A stretch of 64,000 bases of DNA from Siphonodentalium dalli (taxonomy: Eukaryota; Mollusca; Scaphopoda; Gadilida; Siphonodentaliidae). A model generated the notes under the pieces. The model was not told where the DNA came from. It saw only the letters and a list, made by a program, of their open reading frames with translations, and ran no database searches. The stretch is from positions 15,539,814 to 15,603,813 of the forward strand of contig CP136063.1 of the NCBI GenBank assembly GCA_032622095.1, written 5' to 3'. The first letter of the stretch is position 1; each line of letters opens with the position of its first letter. The position numbers were made by a program, and so were the translations under genes. Shown piece after piece: positions 8,450-23,200 of this stretch.

Positions 8450-11400
8450 CCTACTACATGACACTCTCCGGATAAAGTTATCTCTGTTTATAAACATCAC
8501 CTATTACACGACACTCTCCGGATAAAGTTATCGCTGTTTATAAACATCATCTATTACACGACACTCTCCGGATAAAGTTACCTGAGATAAACATCACCTA
8601 TTACATGACACTCTCCGGATAAAGTTATCTCTGTTTATAAACATCACCTATTACATGACACTCTCCGGATAAAGTTATCGCTGTTTATAAACATCACCTA
8701 TTACATGACACTATCCGGATAAAGTTATCTCTGTTTATAAACATCACCTACTACATGACACTCTCCGGATAAAGTTATCGCTGTTTATAAACATCACCTA
8801 TTACACGACACTCTCCGGATAAAGTTATCTCTGTTTATAAACATCACCTACTACATGACACTCTCCGGATAAAGTTATCGCTGTTTATAAACATCACCTA
8901 TTACACGACACTCTCCGGATAAAGTTATCTCTGTTTATAAACATCACCTATTACATGACACTCCCCGGATAAAGTTATCGCTGTTTATAAACATCACCTA
9001 TTACATGACACTCTCCGGATAAAGTTATCGCTGTTTATAAACATCACCTATTACATGACACTCTCCGGATAAAGTTATCGCTGTTTATAAACATCATCTA
9101 TTACACGACACTCTCCGGATAAAGTTACCTGAGATAAACATCACCTATTACATGACACTCTCCGGATAAAGTTATCTCTGTTTATAAACATCACCTATTA
9201 CACGACACTCTCCGGATAAAGTTATCGCTGTTTATAAACATCACCTATTACATGACACTCTCCGGATAAAGTTATCGCTGTTTATAAACATCACCTATTA
9301 CATGACACTCTCCGGATAAAGTTATCGCTGTTTATAAACATCACCTATTACACGACACTCTCCGGATAAAGTTATCGCTGTTTATAAACATCACCTATTA
9401 CATGACACTCTCCGGATAAAGTTATCTCTGTTTATAAACATCACCTATTACACGACTCTCTGCGGATAAAGTTATCGCTGTTTATAAACATCACCTATTA
9501 CATGACACTCTCCGGATAAAGTTATCGCTGTTTATAAACATCACCTATTACATGACACTCTCCGGATAAAGTTATCTCTGTTTATAAACATCACCTATTA
9601 CATGACACTCTCCGGATAAACATCATCTATTACATGACACTCTCCGGATAAAGTTATCTCTGTTTATAAACATCACCTATTACATGACACTCTCCGGATA
9701 AACATCACCTATTACATGACACTCTCCGGATAAAGTTATCTCTGTTTATAAACATCACCTACTACATGACACTCTCCGGATAAAGTTATCTCTGTTTATA
9801 AACATCACCTATTACACGACACTCTCCGGATAAAGTTATCGCTGTTTATAAACATCATCTATTACACGACACTCTCCGGAAAAAGTTACCTGAGATAAAC
9901 ATCACCTATTACATGACGCTCTCCGGATAAAGTTATCTCTGTTTATAAACATCACCTATTACATGACACTATCCGGATAAAGTGATCTCTGTTTATAAAC
10001 ATCACCTACTACATGACACTCTCCGGATAAAGTTATCGCTGTTTATAAACATCACCTATTACACGACACTCTCCGGATAAAGTTATCGCTGTTTATAAAC
10101 ATCACCTATTACATGACACTATCCGGATAAAGTTATCTCTGTTTATAAACATCACCTACTACATGACACTCTCCGGATAAAGTTATCCCTGTTTATAAAC
10201 ATCACCTATTACACGACACTCTCCGGATAAAGTTATCTCTGTTTATAAACATCACCTATTACATGACACTCCCCGGATAAAGTTATCGCTGTTTATAAAC
10301 ATCACCTATTACATGACACTCTCCGGATAAAGTTATCGCTGTTTATAAACATCACCTATTACATGACACTCTCCGGATAAAGTTATCGCTGTTTATAAAC
10401 ATCATCTATTACACGACACTCTCCGGATAAAGTTACTTGAGATAAACATCACCTATTACATGACACTCTCCGGATAAAGTTATCTCTGTTTATAAACATC
10501 AACTATTACACGACACTCTCCGGATAAAGTTACTTGAGATAAACATCACCTATTACATGACACTCTCCGGATAAAGTTATCTCTGTTTATAAACATCACC
10601 TATTACACGACACTCTCCGGATAAAGTTATCGCTGTTTATAAACATCATCTATTACACGACACTCTCCGGATAAAGTTACCTGAGACAAACATCACCTAT
10701 TACATGACACTCTCCGGATAAAGTTATCTCTGTTTATAAACATCACCTATTACATGACACTCTCCGGATAAAGTTATCGCTGTTTATAAACATCACCTAT
10801 TACATGACACTATCCGGATAAAGTTATCTCTGTTTATAAACATCACCTACTACATGACACTCTCCGGATAAAGTTATCGCTGTTTATAAACATCACCTAT
10901 TACACGACACTCTCCGGATAAAGTTATCTCTGTTTATAAACATCACCTACTACATGACACTCTCCGGATAAAGTTATCGCTGTTTATAAACATCACCTAT
11001 TACACGACACTCTCCGGATAAAGTTATCTCTGTTTATAAACATCACCTATTACATGACACTCCCCGGATAAAGTTATCGCTGTTTATAAACATCACCTAT
11101 TACATGACACTCTCCGGATAAAGTTATCGCTGTTTATAAACATCACCTATTACATGACACTCTCCGGATAAAGTTATCGCTGTTTATAAACATCATCTAT
11201 TACACGACACTCTCCGGATAAAGTTACCTGAGATAAACATCACCTATTACATGACACTCTCCGGATAAAGTTATCTCTGTTTATAAACATCACCTATTAC
11301 ACGACACTCTCCGGATAAAGTTATCGCTGTTTATAAACATCACCTATTACATGACACTCTCCGGATAAAGTTATCGGTGTTTATAAACATCACCTATTAC

Positions 11401-12035
11401 ATGACACTCTCCGGATAAAGTTATCGCTGTTTATAAACATCACCTATTACACGACACTCTCCGGATAAAGTTAACGCTGTTTATAAACATCACCTATTAC
11501 ATGACACTCTCCGGATAAAGTTATCTCTGTTTATAAACATCACCTATTACACGACTCTCTGCGGATAAAGTTATCGCTGTTTATAAACATCACCTATTAC
11601 ATGACACTCTCCGGATAAAGTTATCGCTGTTTATAAACATCACCTATTACATGACACTCTCCGGATAAAGTTATCTCTGTTTATAAACATCACCTATTAC
11701 ATGACACTCTCCGGATAAACATCATCTATTACATGACACTCTCCGGATAAAGTTATCTCTGTTTATAAACATCACCTATTACATGACACTCTCCAGATAA
11801 ACATCACCTATTACATGACACTCTCCGGATAAAGTTATCTCTGTTTATAAACATCACCTACTACATGACACTCTCCGGATAAAGTTATCTCTGTTTATAA
11901 ACATCACCTATTACACGACACTCTCCGGATAAAGTTATCGCTGTTTATAAACATCATCTATTACACGACACTCTCCGGAAAAAGTTACCTGAGATAAACA
12001 TCACCTATTACATGACGCTCTCCGGATAAAGTTAT
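8450..12035 (+). repeat. 2099-bp tandem duplication
   Basis: The tract 8450-9935 recurs at 10550-12035. Markers displaced by 2099 bp are C-type units (8583/10682 and 9130/11229), the CTCCCCGG unit (8961/11060), the odd CACGACTCTCTGCGG unit (9451/11550) and a D-type unit (9617/11716). 2099 equals 36 full, 5 C and 2 D units. Differences are few, such as GAGACAAAC at 10682 and CCAGAT near 11795. Confidence 0.9.
9617..9648 (+). repeat. D-type 32-bp monomer (example)
   Basis: This unit lacks 18 bp: GGATAAA joins straight to CATCATC. In a full unit the lost segment is flanked by ATAAA on both sides, so deletion between 5-bp direct repeats explains it. Other copies start at 14249, 15231, 16408, 17390, 20231, 21163, 23489, 24471, 27247, 28229, 32799, 33781, 34413, 35395, 36027, 37009, 47511, 48143, 49076, 50358, 53642, 54574, 55556, 56388, 57370, 58302, 60463, 61395, 62377 and 63309. 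Most carry CATCATC; a few carry CATCACC (9699, about 41211, 45258, 52272 and 59336). Confidence 0.95.
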
Positions 12036-12170
12036 CGCTGTTTATAAACATCATCTATTACACGACACTCTCCGGAAAAAGTTACCTGAGATAAACATCA
12101 CCTATTACATGACGCTCTCCGGATAAAGTTATCTCTGTTTATAAACATCACCTATTACATGACACTATCC
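11977..12170 (+). repeat. 97-bp dimer duplication (50 + 47)
   Basis: The rare junction GGAAAAAGTTACCTGAG followed by CATGACGCTC appears at 11977 and again at 12074, 97 bp apart, which equals one full plus one C-type monomer. The equivalent place upstream (about 9885-9915) has it once, so this is a recent local gain. Confidence 0.88.
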
Positions 12171-13217
12171 GGATAAAGTGATCTCTGTTTATAAACATCA
12201 CCTACTACATGACACTCTCCGGATAAAGTTATCGCTGTTTATAAACATCACCTATTACACGACACTCTCCGGATAAAGTTATCGCTGTTTATAAACATCA
12301 CCTATTACATGACACTATCCGGATAAAGTTATCTCTGTTTATAAACATCACCTACTACATGACACTCTCCGGATAAAGTTATCGCTGTTTATAAACATCA
12401 CCTATTACACGACACTCTCCGGATAAAGTTATCTCTGTTTATAAACATCACCTATTACATGACACTCCCCGGATAAAGTTATCGCTGTTTATAAACATCA
12501 CCTATTACATGACACTCTCCGGATAAAGTTATCGCTGTTTATAAACATCACCTATTACATGACACTCTCCGGATAAAGTTATCGCTGTTTATAAACATCA
12601 TCTATTACACGACACTCTCCGGATAAAGTTACTTGATATAAACATCACCTATTACATGACACTCTCCGGATAAAGTTATCTCTGTTTATAAACATCACCT
12701 ATTACACGACACTCTCCGGATAAAGTTATCGCTGTTTATAAACATCACCTATTACATGACACTCTCCGGATAAAGTTATCGCTGTTAATAAACATCACCT
12801 ATTACATGACACTCTCCGGATAAAGTTATCGCTGTTTATAAACATCACCTATTACACGACACTCTCCGGATAAAGTTATCGCTGTTTATAAACATCACCT
12901 ATTACATGACACTCTCCGGATAAAGTTATCTCTGTTTATAAACATCACCTATTACATGAAACTCTCCGGATAAAGTTATCGCTGTTTATAAACATCACCT
13001 ATTACAAGACACTCTCCGGTTAAAGTTACCTGAGATAAACATCACCTATTACACGACACTCTCCGGATAAAGTTATCGCTGTTTATAAACATCACCTATT
13101 ACATGACACTCTCCGGATAAAGTTATCTCTGTTTATAAACATCACCTATTACACGACACTCTCCGGATAAAGTTATCGCTGTTTATAAACATCACCTATT
13201 ACATGAAACTCTCCGGA

Positions 13218-13266
13218 TAAAGTTATCGCTGTTTATAACATCACCTATTACATGACACTCTCCGGA
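13218..13266 (+). repeat. 49-bp monomer with 1-bp deletion
   Basis: Reads GTTTATAACATC where other units read GTTTATAAACATC. It seems to be a singleton. The next unit carries GGATATAGTT, another private change, so this neighbourhood is slightly more diverged than average. Confidence 0.85.
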
Positions 13267-15612
13267 TATAGTTATCTCTGTTTATAAACATCACCTATTA
13301 CATGACACTCTCCGGATAAACATCATCTATTACATGACACTCTCCGGATAAAGTTATCTCTGTTTATAAACATCACCTATTACATGACACTCTCCGGATA
13401 AAGTTATCTCTGTTTATAAACATCACCTATTACATGACACTCTCCGGATAAAGTTATCGCTGTTTATAAACATCACCTATTACATGACGCTCCCCGGATA
13501 AAGTTATCTCTGTTTATAAACATCACCTATTACATGACACTCTCCGGATAAAGTTATCTCTGTTTATAAACATCACCTATTACATGACACTCCCCGGATA
13601 AAGTTATCTCTGTTTATAAACATCACCTATTACATGACACTCTCCGGATAAAGTTATCGCTGTTTATAAACATCACCTATTACATGACACTCTCCGGATA
13701 AAGTTATCTCTGTTTATAAACATCACCTATTACACGACACTCTCCGGATAAAGTTATCGCTGTTTATAAACATCACCTATTACACGACACTCTCCGGATA
13801 AAGTTATCGCTGTTTATAAACATCACCTATTGCACGACACTCTCCGGATAAAGTTATCGCTGTTTATAAACATCATCTATTACACGACACTCTCCGGATA
13901 AAGTTATCTCTGTTTATAAACATCACCTACTACATGACACTCTCCGGATAAAGTTATCGCTGTTTATAAACATCACCTATTACACGACACTCTCCGGATA
14001 AAGTTATCGCTGTTTATAAACATCACATGTTACATGACACTCTCCGGATAAAGTTATCGCTGTTTATAAACATCACCTATTACATGACACTCTCCGGATA
14101 AAGTTATCTCTGTTTATAAACATCATCTATTACATGACACTCTCCGGATAAAGTTATCGCTGTTTATAAACATCACCTATTACATGACACTCCCCGGATA
14201 AAGTTATCTCTGTTTATAAACATCACCTATTACACGACACTCTCCGGATAAACATCATCTATTACATGACACTCTCCGGATAAAGTTATCTCTGTTTATA
14301 AACATCACCTATTACATGACACTCTCCGGACAAAGTTATCTCTGTTTATAAACATCACCTATTACATGACACTCTCCGGATAAAGTTATCGCTGTTTATA
14401 AACATCACCTATTACATGACACTCCCCGGATAAAGTTATCTCTGTTTATAAACATCACCTATTACATGACACTCTCCGGATAAAGTTATCTCTGTTTATA
14501 AACATCACCTATTACATGACACTCCCCGGATAAAGTAATCTCTGTTTATAAACATCACCTATTACATGACACTCTCCGGACAAAGTTATCGCTGTTTATA
14601 AACATCACCTATTACATGACACTCTCCGGATAAAGTTATCTCTGTTTATAAACATCACTTATTACACGACGCTCTCCGGATAAAGTTATCGCTGTTTATA
14701 AACATCACCTATTACATGACACTCTCCGGATAAAGTTATCGCTGTTTATAAACATCACATATTGCACGACACTCTCCGGATAAAGTTATCGCTGTTTATA
14801 AACATCATCTATTACACGACACTCTCCGGATAAAGTTATCTCTGTTTATAAACATCACCTACTACATGACACTCTCCGGATAAAGTTATCGCTGTTTATA
14901 AACATCACCTATTACATGACACTCTCCGGATAAAGTTATCGCTGTTTATAAACATCACCTATTACATGACACTCTCCGGATAAAGTTATCGCTGTTTATA
15001 AACATCACTTATTACACGACACTCTCCGGATAAAGTTATCGCTGTTTATAAACATCACCTATTACACGACAATCTCCGGATAAAGTTATCTCTGTTTATA
15101 AACATCACCTATTACATGACACTCTCCGGATAAAGTTATCGCTGTTTATAAACATCACCTATTACACGACACTCTCCGGATAAAGTTATCGCTGTTTATA
15201 AACATCACCTATTACATGACACTCTCCGGATAAACATCATCTATTACATGACACTCTCCGGATAAAGTTATCTCTGTTTATAAACATCACCTATTACATG
15301 ACACTCTCCGGATAAAGTTATATCTGTTTATAAACATCACCTATTACATGACACTCTCCGGATAAAGTTATCGCTGTTTATAAACATCACCTATTACATG
15401 ACACTCCCCGGATAAAGTTATCTCTGTTTATAAACATCACCTATTACATGACACTCTCCGGATAAAGTTATCTCTGTTTATAAACATCACCTATTACATG
15501 ACACTCCCCGGATAAAGTTATCTCTGTTTATAAACATCACCTAGTACATGACACTCTCCGGATAATGTTATCGCTGTTTATAAACATCACCTATTACATG
15601 ACACTCTCCGGA

Positions 15613-15657
15613 TAAAGTTATCTCTGTTTATAAACATCACCTATTACACTCTCCGGA
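15613..15657 (+). repeat. 45-bp monomer with 5-bp deletion (first copy)
   Basis: The unit reads TATTACACTCTCC where others read TATTACAYGACACTCTCC, a loss of 5 bp in which repeated AC words make the exact endpoint ambiguous. The only other copy I found is 2159 bp downstream, so it is a private marker of that duplication. Confidence 0.93.
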
Positions 15658-17771
15658 TAAAGTTATCGCTGTTTATAAACATCACCTATTACACGACACT
15701 CTCCGGATAAAGTTATCGCTGTTTATAAACATCACCTATTGCACGACACTCTCCGGATAAAGTTATCGCTGTTTATAAACATCATCTATTACACGACACT
15801 CTCCGGATAAAGTTATCTCTGTTTATAAACATCACCTATTACACGACACTCTCCGGATAAAGTTATCGCTGTTTATAAACATCACCTATTACATGAAACT
15901 CTCCGGATAAAGTTATCGCTGTTTATAAACATCACCTATTACACGACACTCTCCGGATAAAGTTATCGCTGTTTATAAACATCACCTATTACATGACACT
16001 CTCCGGATAAAGTTATCGCTGTTTATAAACATCATCTATTACACGACACTCTCCGGATAAAGTTATCTCTGTTTATAAACATCACCTACTACATGACACT
16101 CTCCGGATAAAGTTATCGCTGTTTATAAACATCACCTATTACACGACACTCTCCGGATAAAGTTATCGCTGTTTATAAACATCACATGTTACATGACACT
16201 CTCCGGATAAAGTTATCGCTGTTTATAAACATCACCTATTACATGACACTCTCCGGATAAAGTTATCTCTGTTTATAAACATCATCTATTACATGACACT
16301 CTCCGGATAAAGTTATCGCTGTTTATAAACATCACCTATTACATGACACTCCCCGGATAAAGTTATCTCTGTTTATAAACATCACCTATTACACGACACT
16401 CTCCGGATAAACATCATCTATTACATGACACTCTCCGGATAAAGTTATCTCTGTTTATAAACATCACCTATTACATGACACTCTCCGGACAAAGTTATCT
16501 CTGTTTATAAACATCACCTATTACATGACACTCTCCGGATAAAGTTATCGCTGTTTATAAACATCACCTATTACATGACACTCCCCGGATAAAGTTATCT
16601 CTGTTTATAAACATCACCTATTACATGACACTCTCCGGATAAAGTTATCTCTGTTTATAAACATCACCTATTACATGACACTCCCCGGATAAAGTTATCT
16701 CTGTTTATAAACATCACCTATTACATGACACTCTCCGGACAAAGTTATCGCTGTTTATAAACATCACCTATTACATGACACTCTCCGGATAAAGTTATCT
16801 CTGTTTATAAACATCACTTATTACACGACGCTCTCCGGATAAAGTTATCGCTGTTTATAAACATCACCTATTACATGACACTCTCCGGATAAAGTTATCG
16901 CTGTTTATAAACATCACATATTGCACGACACTCTCCGGATAAAGTTATCGCTGTTTATAAACATCATCTATTACACGACACTCTCCGGATAAAGTTATCT
17001 CTGTTTATAAACATCACCTACTACATGACACTCTCCGGATAAAGTTATCGCTGTTTATAAACATCACCTATTACATGACACTCTCCGGATAAAGTTATCG
17101 CTGTTTATAAACATCACCTATTACATGACACTCTCCGGATAAAGTTATCGCTGTTTATAAACATCACTTATTACACGACACTCTCCGGATAAAGTTATCG
17201 CTGTTTATAAACATCACCTATTACACGACAATCTCCGGATAAAGTTATCTCTGTTTATAAACATCACCTATTACATGACACTCTCCGGATAAAGTTATCG
17301 CTGTTTATAAACATCACCTATTACACGACACTCTCCGGATAAAGTTATCGCTGTTTATAAACATCACCTATTACATGACACTCTCCGGATAAACATCATC
17401 TATTACATGACACTCTCCGGATAAAGTTATCTCTGTTTATAAACATCACCTATTACATGACACTCTCCGGATAAAGTTATATCTGTTTATAAACATCACC
17501 TATTACATGACACTCTCCGGATAAAGTTATCGCTGTTTATAAACATCACCTATTACATGACACTCCCCGGATAAAGTTATCTCTGTTTATAAACATCACC
17601 TATTACATGACACTCTCCGGATAAAGTTATCTCTGTTTATAAACATCACCTATTACATGACACTCCCCGGATAAAGTTATCTCTGTTTATAAACATCACC
17701 TAGTACATGACACTCTCCGGATAATGTTATCGCTGTTTATAAACATCACCTATTACATGACACTCTCCGGA

Positions 17772-17816
17772 TAAAGTTATCTCTGTTTATAAACATCACC
17801 TATTACACTCTCCGGA
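17772..17816 (+). repeat. 45-bp monomer with 5-bp deletion (second copy)
   Basis: Same variant as 15613-15657, displaced by exactly 2159 bp, with the same neighbours. Confidence 0.93.
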
Positions 17817-20230
17817 TAAAGTTATCGCTGTTTATAAACATCACCTATTACACGACACTCTCCGGATAAAGTTATCGCTGTTTATAAACATCACCTATTG
17901 CACGACACTCTCCGGATAAAGTTATCGCTGTTTATAAACATCATCTATTACACGACACTCTCCGGATAAAGTTATCTCTGTTTATAAACATCACATACTA
18001 CATGACACTCCCCGGATAAAGGTATCGCTGTTTATAAACATCACCTATTACACGACACTCTCCGGATAAAGTTATCGCTGTTTATAAACATCACCTATTA
18101 CATGACACTCTCCGGATAAAGTTATCGCTGTTTATAAACATCACCTATTACATGACACTCTCCGGATAAAGTTATCTCTGTTTATAAACATCACCTATTA
18201 CATGACACTCTCCGGATAAAGTTATCGCTGTTTATAAACATCACCTATTACATGACACTCTCCGGATAAAGTTATCGCTGTTTATAAACATCACCTATTA
18301 CACGACACTCTCCGGATAAAGTTATCTCTGTTTATAAACATCACCTACTACATGACACTCTCCGGATAAAGTTATCGCTGTTTATAAACATCACCTATTA
18401 CATGACACTCTCCGGATAAAGTTATCGCTGTTTATAAACATCACCTATTACATGACACTCTCCGGATAAAGTTATCTCTGTTTATAAACATCATCTATTA
18501 CATGACACTCTCCGGATAAAGTTATCGCTGTTTATAAACATCACCTATTACATGACACTCCCCGGATAAAGTTATCTCTGTTTATAAACATCACCTATTA
18601 CACGACACTCTCCGGATAAACATCATCTATTACATGACACTCTCCGGATAAAGTTATCTCTGTTTATAAAAATCACCTATTACATGACACTCTTCGGATA
18701 AAGTTATCTCTGTTTATAAACATCACCTATTACATGACACTCTCCGGATAAAGTTATCGCTGTTTATAAACATCACCTATTACATGACACTCCCCGGATA
18801 AAGTTATCTCTGTTTATAAACATCACCTATTACATGATACTCTCCGGATAAAGTTATCTCTGTTTATAAACATCACCTATTGCATGACACTCCCCGGATA
18901 AAGTTATCTCTGTTTATAAACATCACCTATTACATGACACTCTCCGGATAAAGTTATCGCTGTTTATAAACATCACCTATTACATGACACTCTCCGGATA
19001 AAGTTATCTCTGTTTATAAACATCACCTATTACACGACACTCTCCGGATAAAGTTATCGCTGTTTATAAACATCACCTATTACACGACACTTTCCGGATA
19101 AAGTTATCTCTGTTTATAAACATCACCTACTACATGACACTCTCCGGATAAAGTTATCGCTGTTTATAAACATCACATATTACATGACACTCTCCGGATA
19201 AAGTTATCGCTGTTTATAAACATCACCTATTACATGACACTCTCCGGATAAAGTTATCGCTGTTTATAAACATCACCTATTACACGACACTCTCCGGATA
19301 AAGTTATCGCTGTTTATAAACATCACCTATTACACGACACTCTCCGGATAAAGTTATCGTTGTTTATAAACATCACCTATTACACGACACTCTCCGGATA
19401 AAGTTATCGCTGTTTATAAACATCACCTATTACACGACACTCTCCGGATAAAGTTATCGCTGTTTATAAACATCACCTATTACATGACACTCTCCGGATA
19501 AACATCATCTATTACATGACACTCTCCGGATAAAGTTATCTCTGTTTATAAACATCACCTATTACATGACACTCTCCGGATAAAGTTATCTCTGTTTATA
19601 AACATCACCTATTACATGACACTCTCCGGATAAAGTTATCGCTGTTTATAAACATCACCTATTACATGACACTCCCCGGATAAAGTTATCTCTGTTTATA
19701 AACATCACCTATTACATGACACTCTCCGGATAAAGTTATCTCTGTTTATAAACATCACCTATTACATGACACTCCCCGGATAAAGATATCTCTGTTTATA
19801 AACATCACCTATTACATGACACTCTCCGGATAAAGTTATCGCTGTTTATAAACATCACCTATTACATGCCACTCTCCGGATAACGTTATCTCTGTTTATA
19901 AACATCACCTACTACATGACACTCTCCGGATAAAGTTATCGCTGTTTATAAACATCGCCTATTACACGACACTCTCCGGATAAAGTTATCGCTGTTTATA
20001 AACATCACCTATTACATGACACTCTCCGGATAAAGTTATCGCTGTTTATAAACATCACCTATTACATGACACTCTCCGGATAAAGTTATCTCTGTTTATA
20101 AACATCATCTATTACATGACACTCTCCGGATAAAGTTATCGCTGTTTATAAACATCACCTATTACATGACACTCCCCGGATAAAGTTATCTCTGTTTATA
20201 AACATCACCTATTACACGACACTCTCCGGA

Positions 20231-23200
20231 TAAACATCATCTATTACATGACACTCTCCGGATAAAGTTATCTCTGTTTATAAACATCACCTATTACATG
20301 ACACTCTTCGGATAAAGTTATCTCTGTTTATAAACATCACCTATTACATGACACTCTCCGGATAAAGTTATCGCTGTTTATAAACATCACCTATTACATG
20401 ACACTCCCCGGATAAAGTTATCTCTGTTTATAAACATCACCTATTGCATGACACTCCCCGGATAAAGTTATCTCTGTTTATACACATCACCTATTACATG
20501 ACACTCTCCGGATAAAGTTATCGCTGTTTATAAACATCACCTATTACATGACACTCTCCGGATAAAGTTATCTCTGTTTATAAACATCACCTATTACACG
20601 ACACTCTCCGGATAAAGTTATCGCTGTTTATAAACATCACCTATTACATGACACTCTCCGGATAAAGTTATCGCTGTTTATAAACATCACCTATTGCACG
20701 ACACTCTCCGGATAAAGTTATCGCTGTTTATAAACATCATCTATTACACGACACTCTCCGGATAAAGTTATCTCTGTTTATAAACATCACCTACTTCATG
20801 ACACTCTCCGGATTAAGTTATCGCTGTTTATAAACATCACATATTACATGACACTCTCCCGATAAAGTTATCGCTGTTTATAAACATCACCTATTACATG
20901 ACACTCTCCGGATAAAGTTATCGCTGTTTATAAACATCATCTATTACACGACACTCTCCGGATAAAGTTATTGCTGTTTATAAACATCACCTATTACACG
21001 ACACTCTCCGGATAAAGTTATCGTTGTTTATAAACATCACCTATTACACGACACTCTCCGGATAAAGTTATCGCTGTTTATAAACATCACCTATTACACG
21101 ACACTCTCCGGATAAAGTTATCGCTGTTTATAAACATCACCTATTACATGACACTCTCCGGATAAACATCATCTATTACATGACACTCTCCGGATAAAGT
21201 TATCTCTGTTTATAAACATCACCTATTACATGACACTCTCCGGATAAAGTTATCTATGTTTATAAACATCACCTATTACATGACACTCTCCGGATAAAGT
21301 TATCGCTGTTTATAAACATCACCTATTACATGACACTCCCCGGATAAAGTTATCTCTGTTTATAAACATCACCTATTACATGACACTCTCCGGATAAAGT
21401 TATCTCTGTTTATAAACATCACCTATTACATGACACTCCCCGGATAAAGTTATCTCTGTTTATAAACATCACCTATTACATGACACTCTCCGGATAAAGT
21501 TATCGCTGTTTATAAACATCACCAATTACATGACACTCTCCGGATAAAGTTATCTCTGTTTATAAACATCACCTATTACACGACACTCTCCGGATAAAGT
21601 TATCGCTGTTTATAAACATCACCTATTACACGACACTCTACGGATAAAGTTATCGCTGTTTATAAACATCACCTATTGCACGACACTCTCCGGATAAAGT
21701 TATCGCTGTTTATAAACATCATCTATTACACGACACTCTCCGGATAAAGTTATCTCTGTTTATAAACATCACCTATTACATGACACTCTCCGGAAAAAGT
21801 TATCGCTGTTTATAAACATCACCTATTACATGACATTCTCCGGATAAAGTTATCGCTGTTTATAAACATCACCTATTACACGACACTCTCCGGATAAAGT
21901 TATCGCTGTTTATAAACATCACCTATTACATGACACTCTCCGGATAAAGTAATCGCTGTTTATAAACATCACCTATTACATGACACTCTCCGGATAAAGT
22001 TATCGCTGTTTATAAACATCACCTATTACATGACACTCTCCGGATAAAGTTATCGCTGTTTATAAACATCATTTATTACACGACACTCTCCGGATAAAGT
22101 TATCGCTGTTTATAAGCATCACCTATTACATGACACTCTCCGGATAAAGTTATCGCTGTTTATAAACATCACCTATTACATGACACTCTCCGGATAAAGT
22201 AATCGCTGTTTATAAACATTACCTATTACATGACACTCTCCGGATAAAGTTAATGCTGTTTATAAACATCACCTATTACATGACACTCTCCGGATAAAGT
22301 TATCTCTGTTTATAAACATCACCTATTACATGACACTCTCCGGATAAAGTTACCTGAGATAAACATCACCTACTACACGACACTCTCCGGATTAAGTTAT
22401 CTCTGTTTATAAACATCACCTATTACACGACACTCTCCGGTTAAAGTTATCGCTGTTTATAAACATCACCTATTACATGACACTCTCCGGATAAAGTTAT
22501 CTCTGTTTATAAACATCACCTATTACATGACACTCTCCGGATAAAGTTATCTCTGTTTATAAACATCACCTATTACATGACACTCTCCGGATAAAGTTAT
22601 CGCTGTTTATAAACATCACCTATTACATGACACTCTCCGGATAAAGTTATCGCTGTTTATAAACATCACCTATTACACGACACTCTCCGGATAAAGTTAT
22701 CGCTGTTTATAAACATCATCTATTACACGACACTCTCCGGATAAAGTTATCTCTGTTTATAAACATCACCTATTACACGACACTCTCCGGATAAAGTTAT
22801 CGCAGTTTATAAACATCATCTATTACACGACACTATCCGGATAAAGTTACCTGAGATAAACATCACCTATTACATGACACTCTCCGGATAAAGTTATCTC
22901 TGTTTATAAACATCACCTATTACATGACACTCTCCGGATAAAGTTATCGCTGTTTATAAACATCACCTATTACATGACACTCTCCGGATAAAGTTATCTC
23001 TGTTTATAAACATCACCTATTACATGACACTCCCCGGATAAAGTTATCTCTGTTTATAAACATCACCTATTACATGACACTCTCCGGATAAAGTTATCGC
23101 TGTTTATAAACATCACCTATTACATGACACTCTCCGGATAACGTTATCTCTGTTTATAAACATCACCTACTACATGACACTCTCCGGATAAAGTTATCGC

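Larger units (their letters stand above)
4669..9600 (+). repeat. C-rich satellite domain with 1341/1094-bp super-unit
   Basis: The array starts with a partial C-type unit, then a D-type at about 4698, then ordinary monomers. From 5451 C-type units recur in a set pattern. The rare CTCGCCGG variant is at 5931, 7272 and 8366. Those offsets (1341 and 1094) match the C-type offsets 5451-6792-7886 and 6148-7489-8583. 1341 equals 24 full plus 3 C units and 1094 equals 20 full plus 2 C units, so the second repeat lost five monomers. Confidence 0.9.
13835..17994 (+). repeat. 2159-bp tandem duplication
   Basis: The tract 13835-15835 recurs at 15994-17994. Markers with exactly this offset are D units (14249/16408 and 15231/17390), the 45-bp unit (15613/17772) and the CATCACATGTTAC unit (14026/16185). 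2159 equals 41 full, 2 D and one 45-bp unit. I noticed one difference, TAAAGTAATC near 14533 against TAAAGTTATC near 16692. Confidence 0.92.
13317..22200 (+). repeat. D-only satellite domain
   Basis: Over about 8.9 kb there is no C-type unit, while D-type units occur at 13317, 14249, 15231, 16408, 17390, 18617, 19499, 20231 and 21163. Spacings within pairs are 932, 982, 982, 882 and 932, that is 982 minus whole monomers. CTCCCCGG and TTGCACGAC units occur at fixed places relative to the D markers. Confidence 0.88.
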
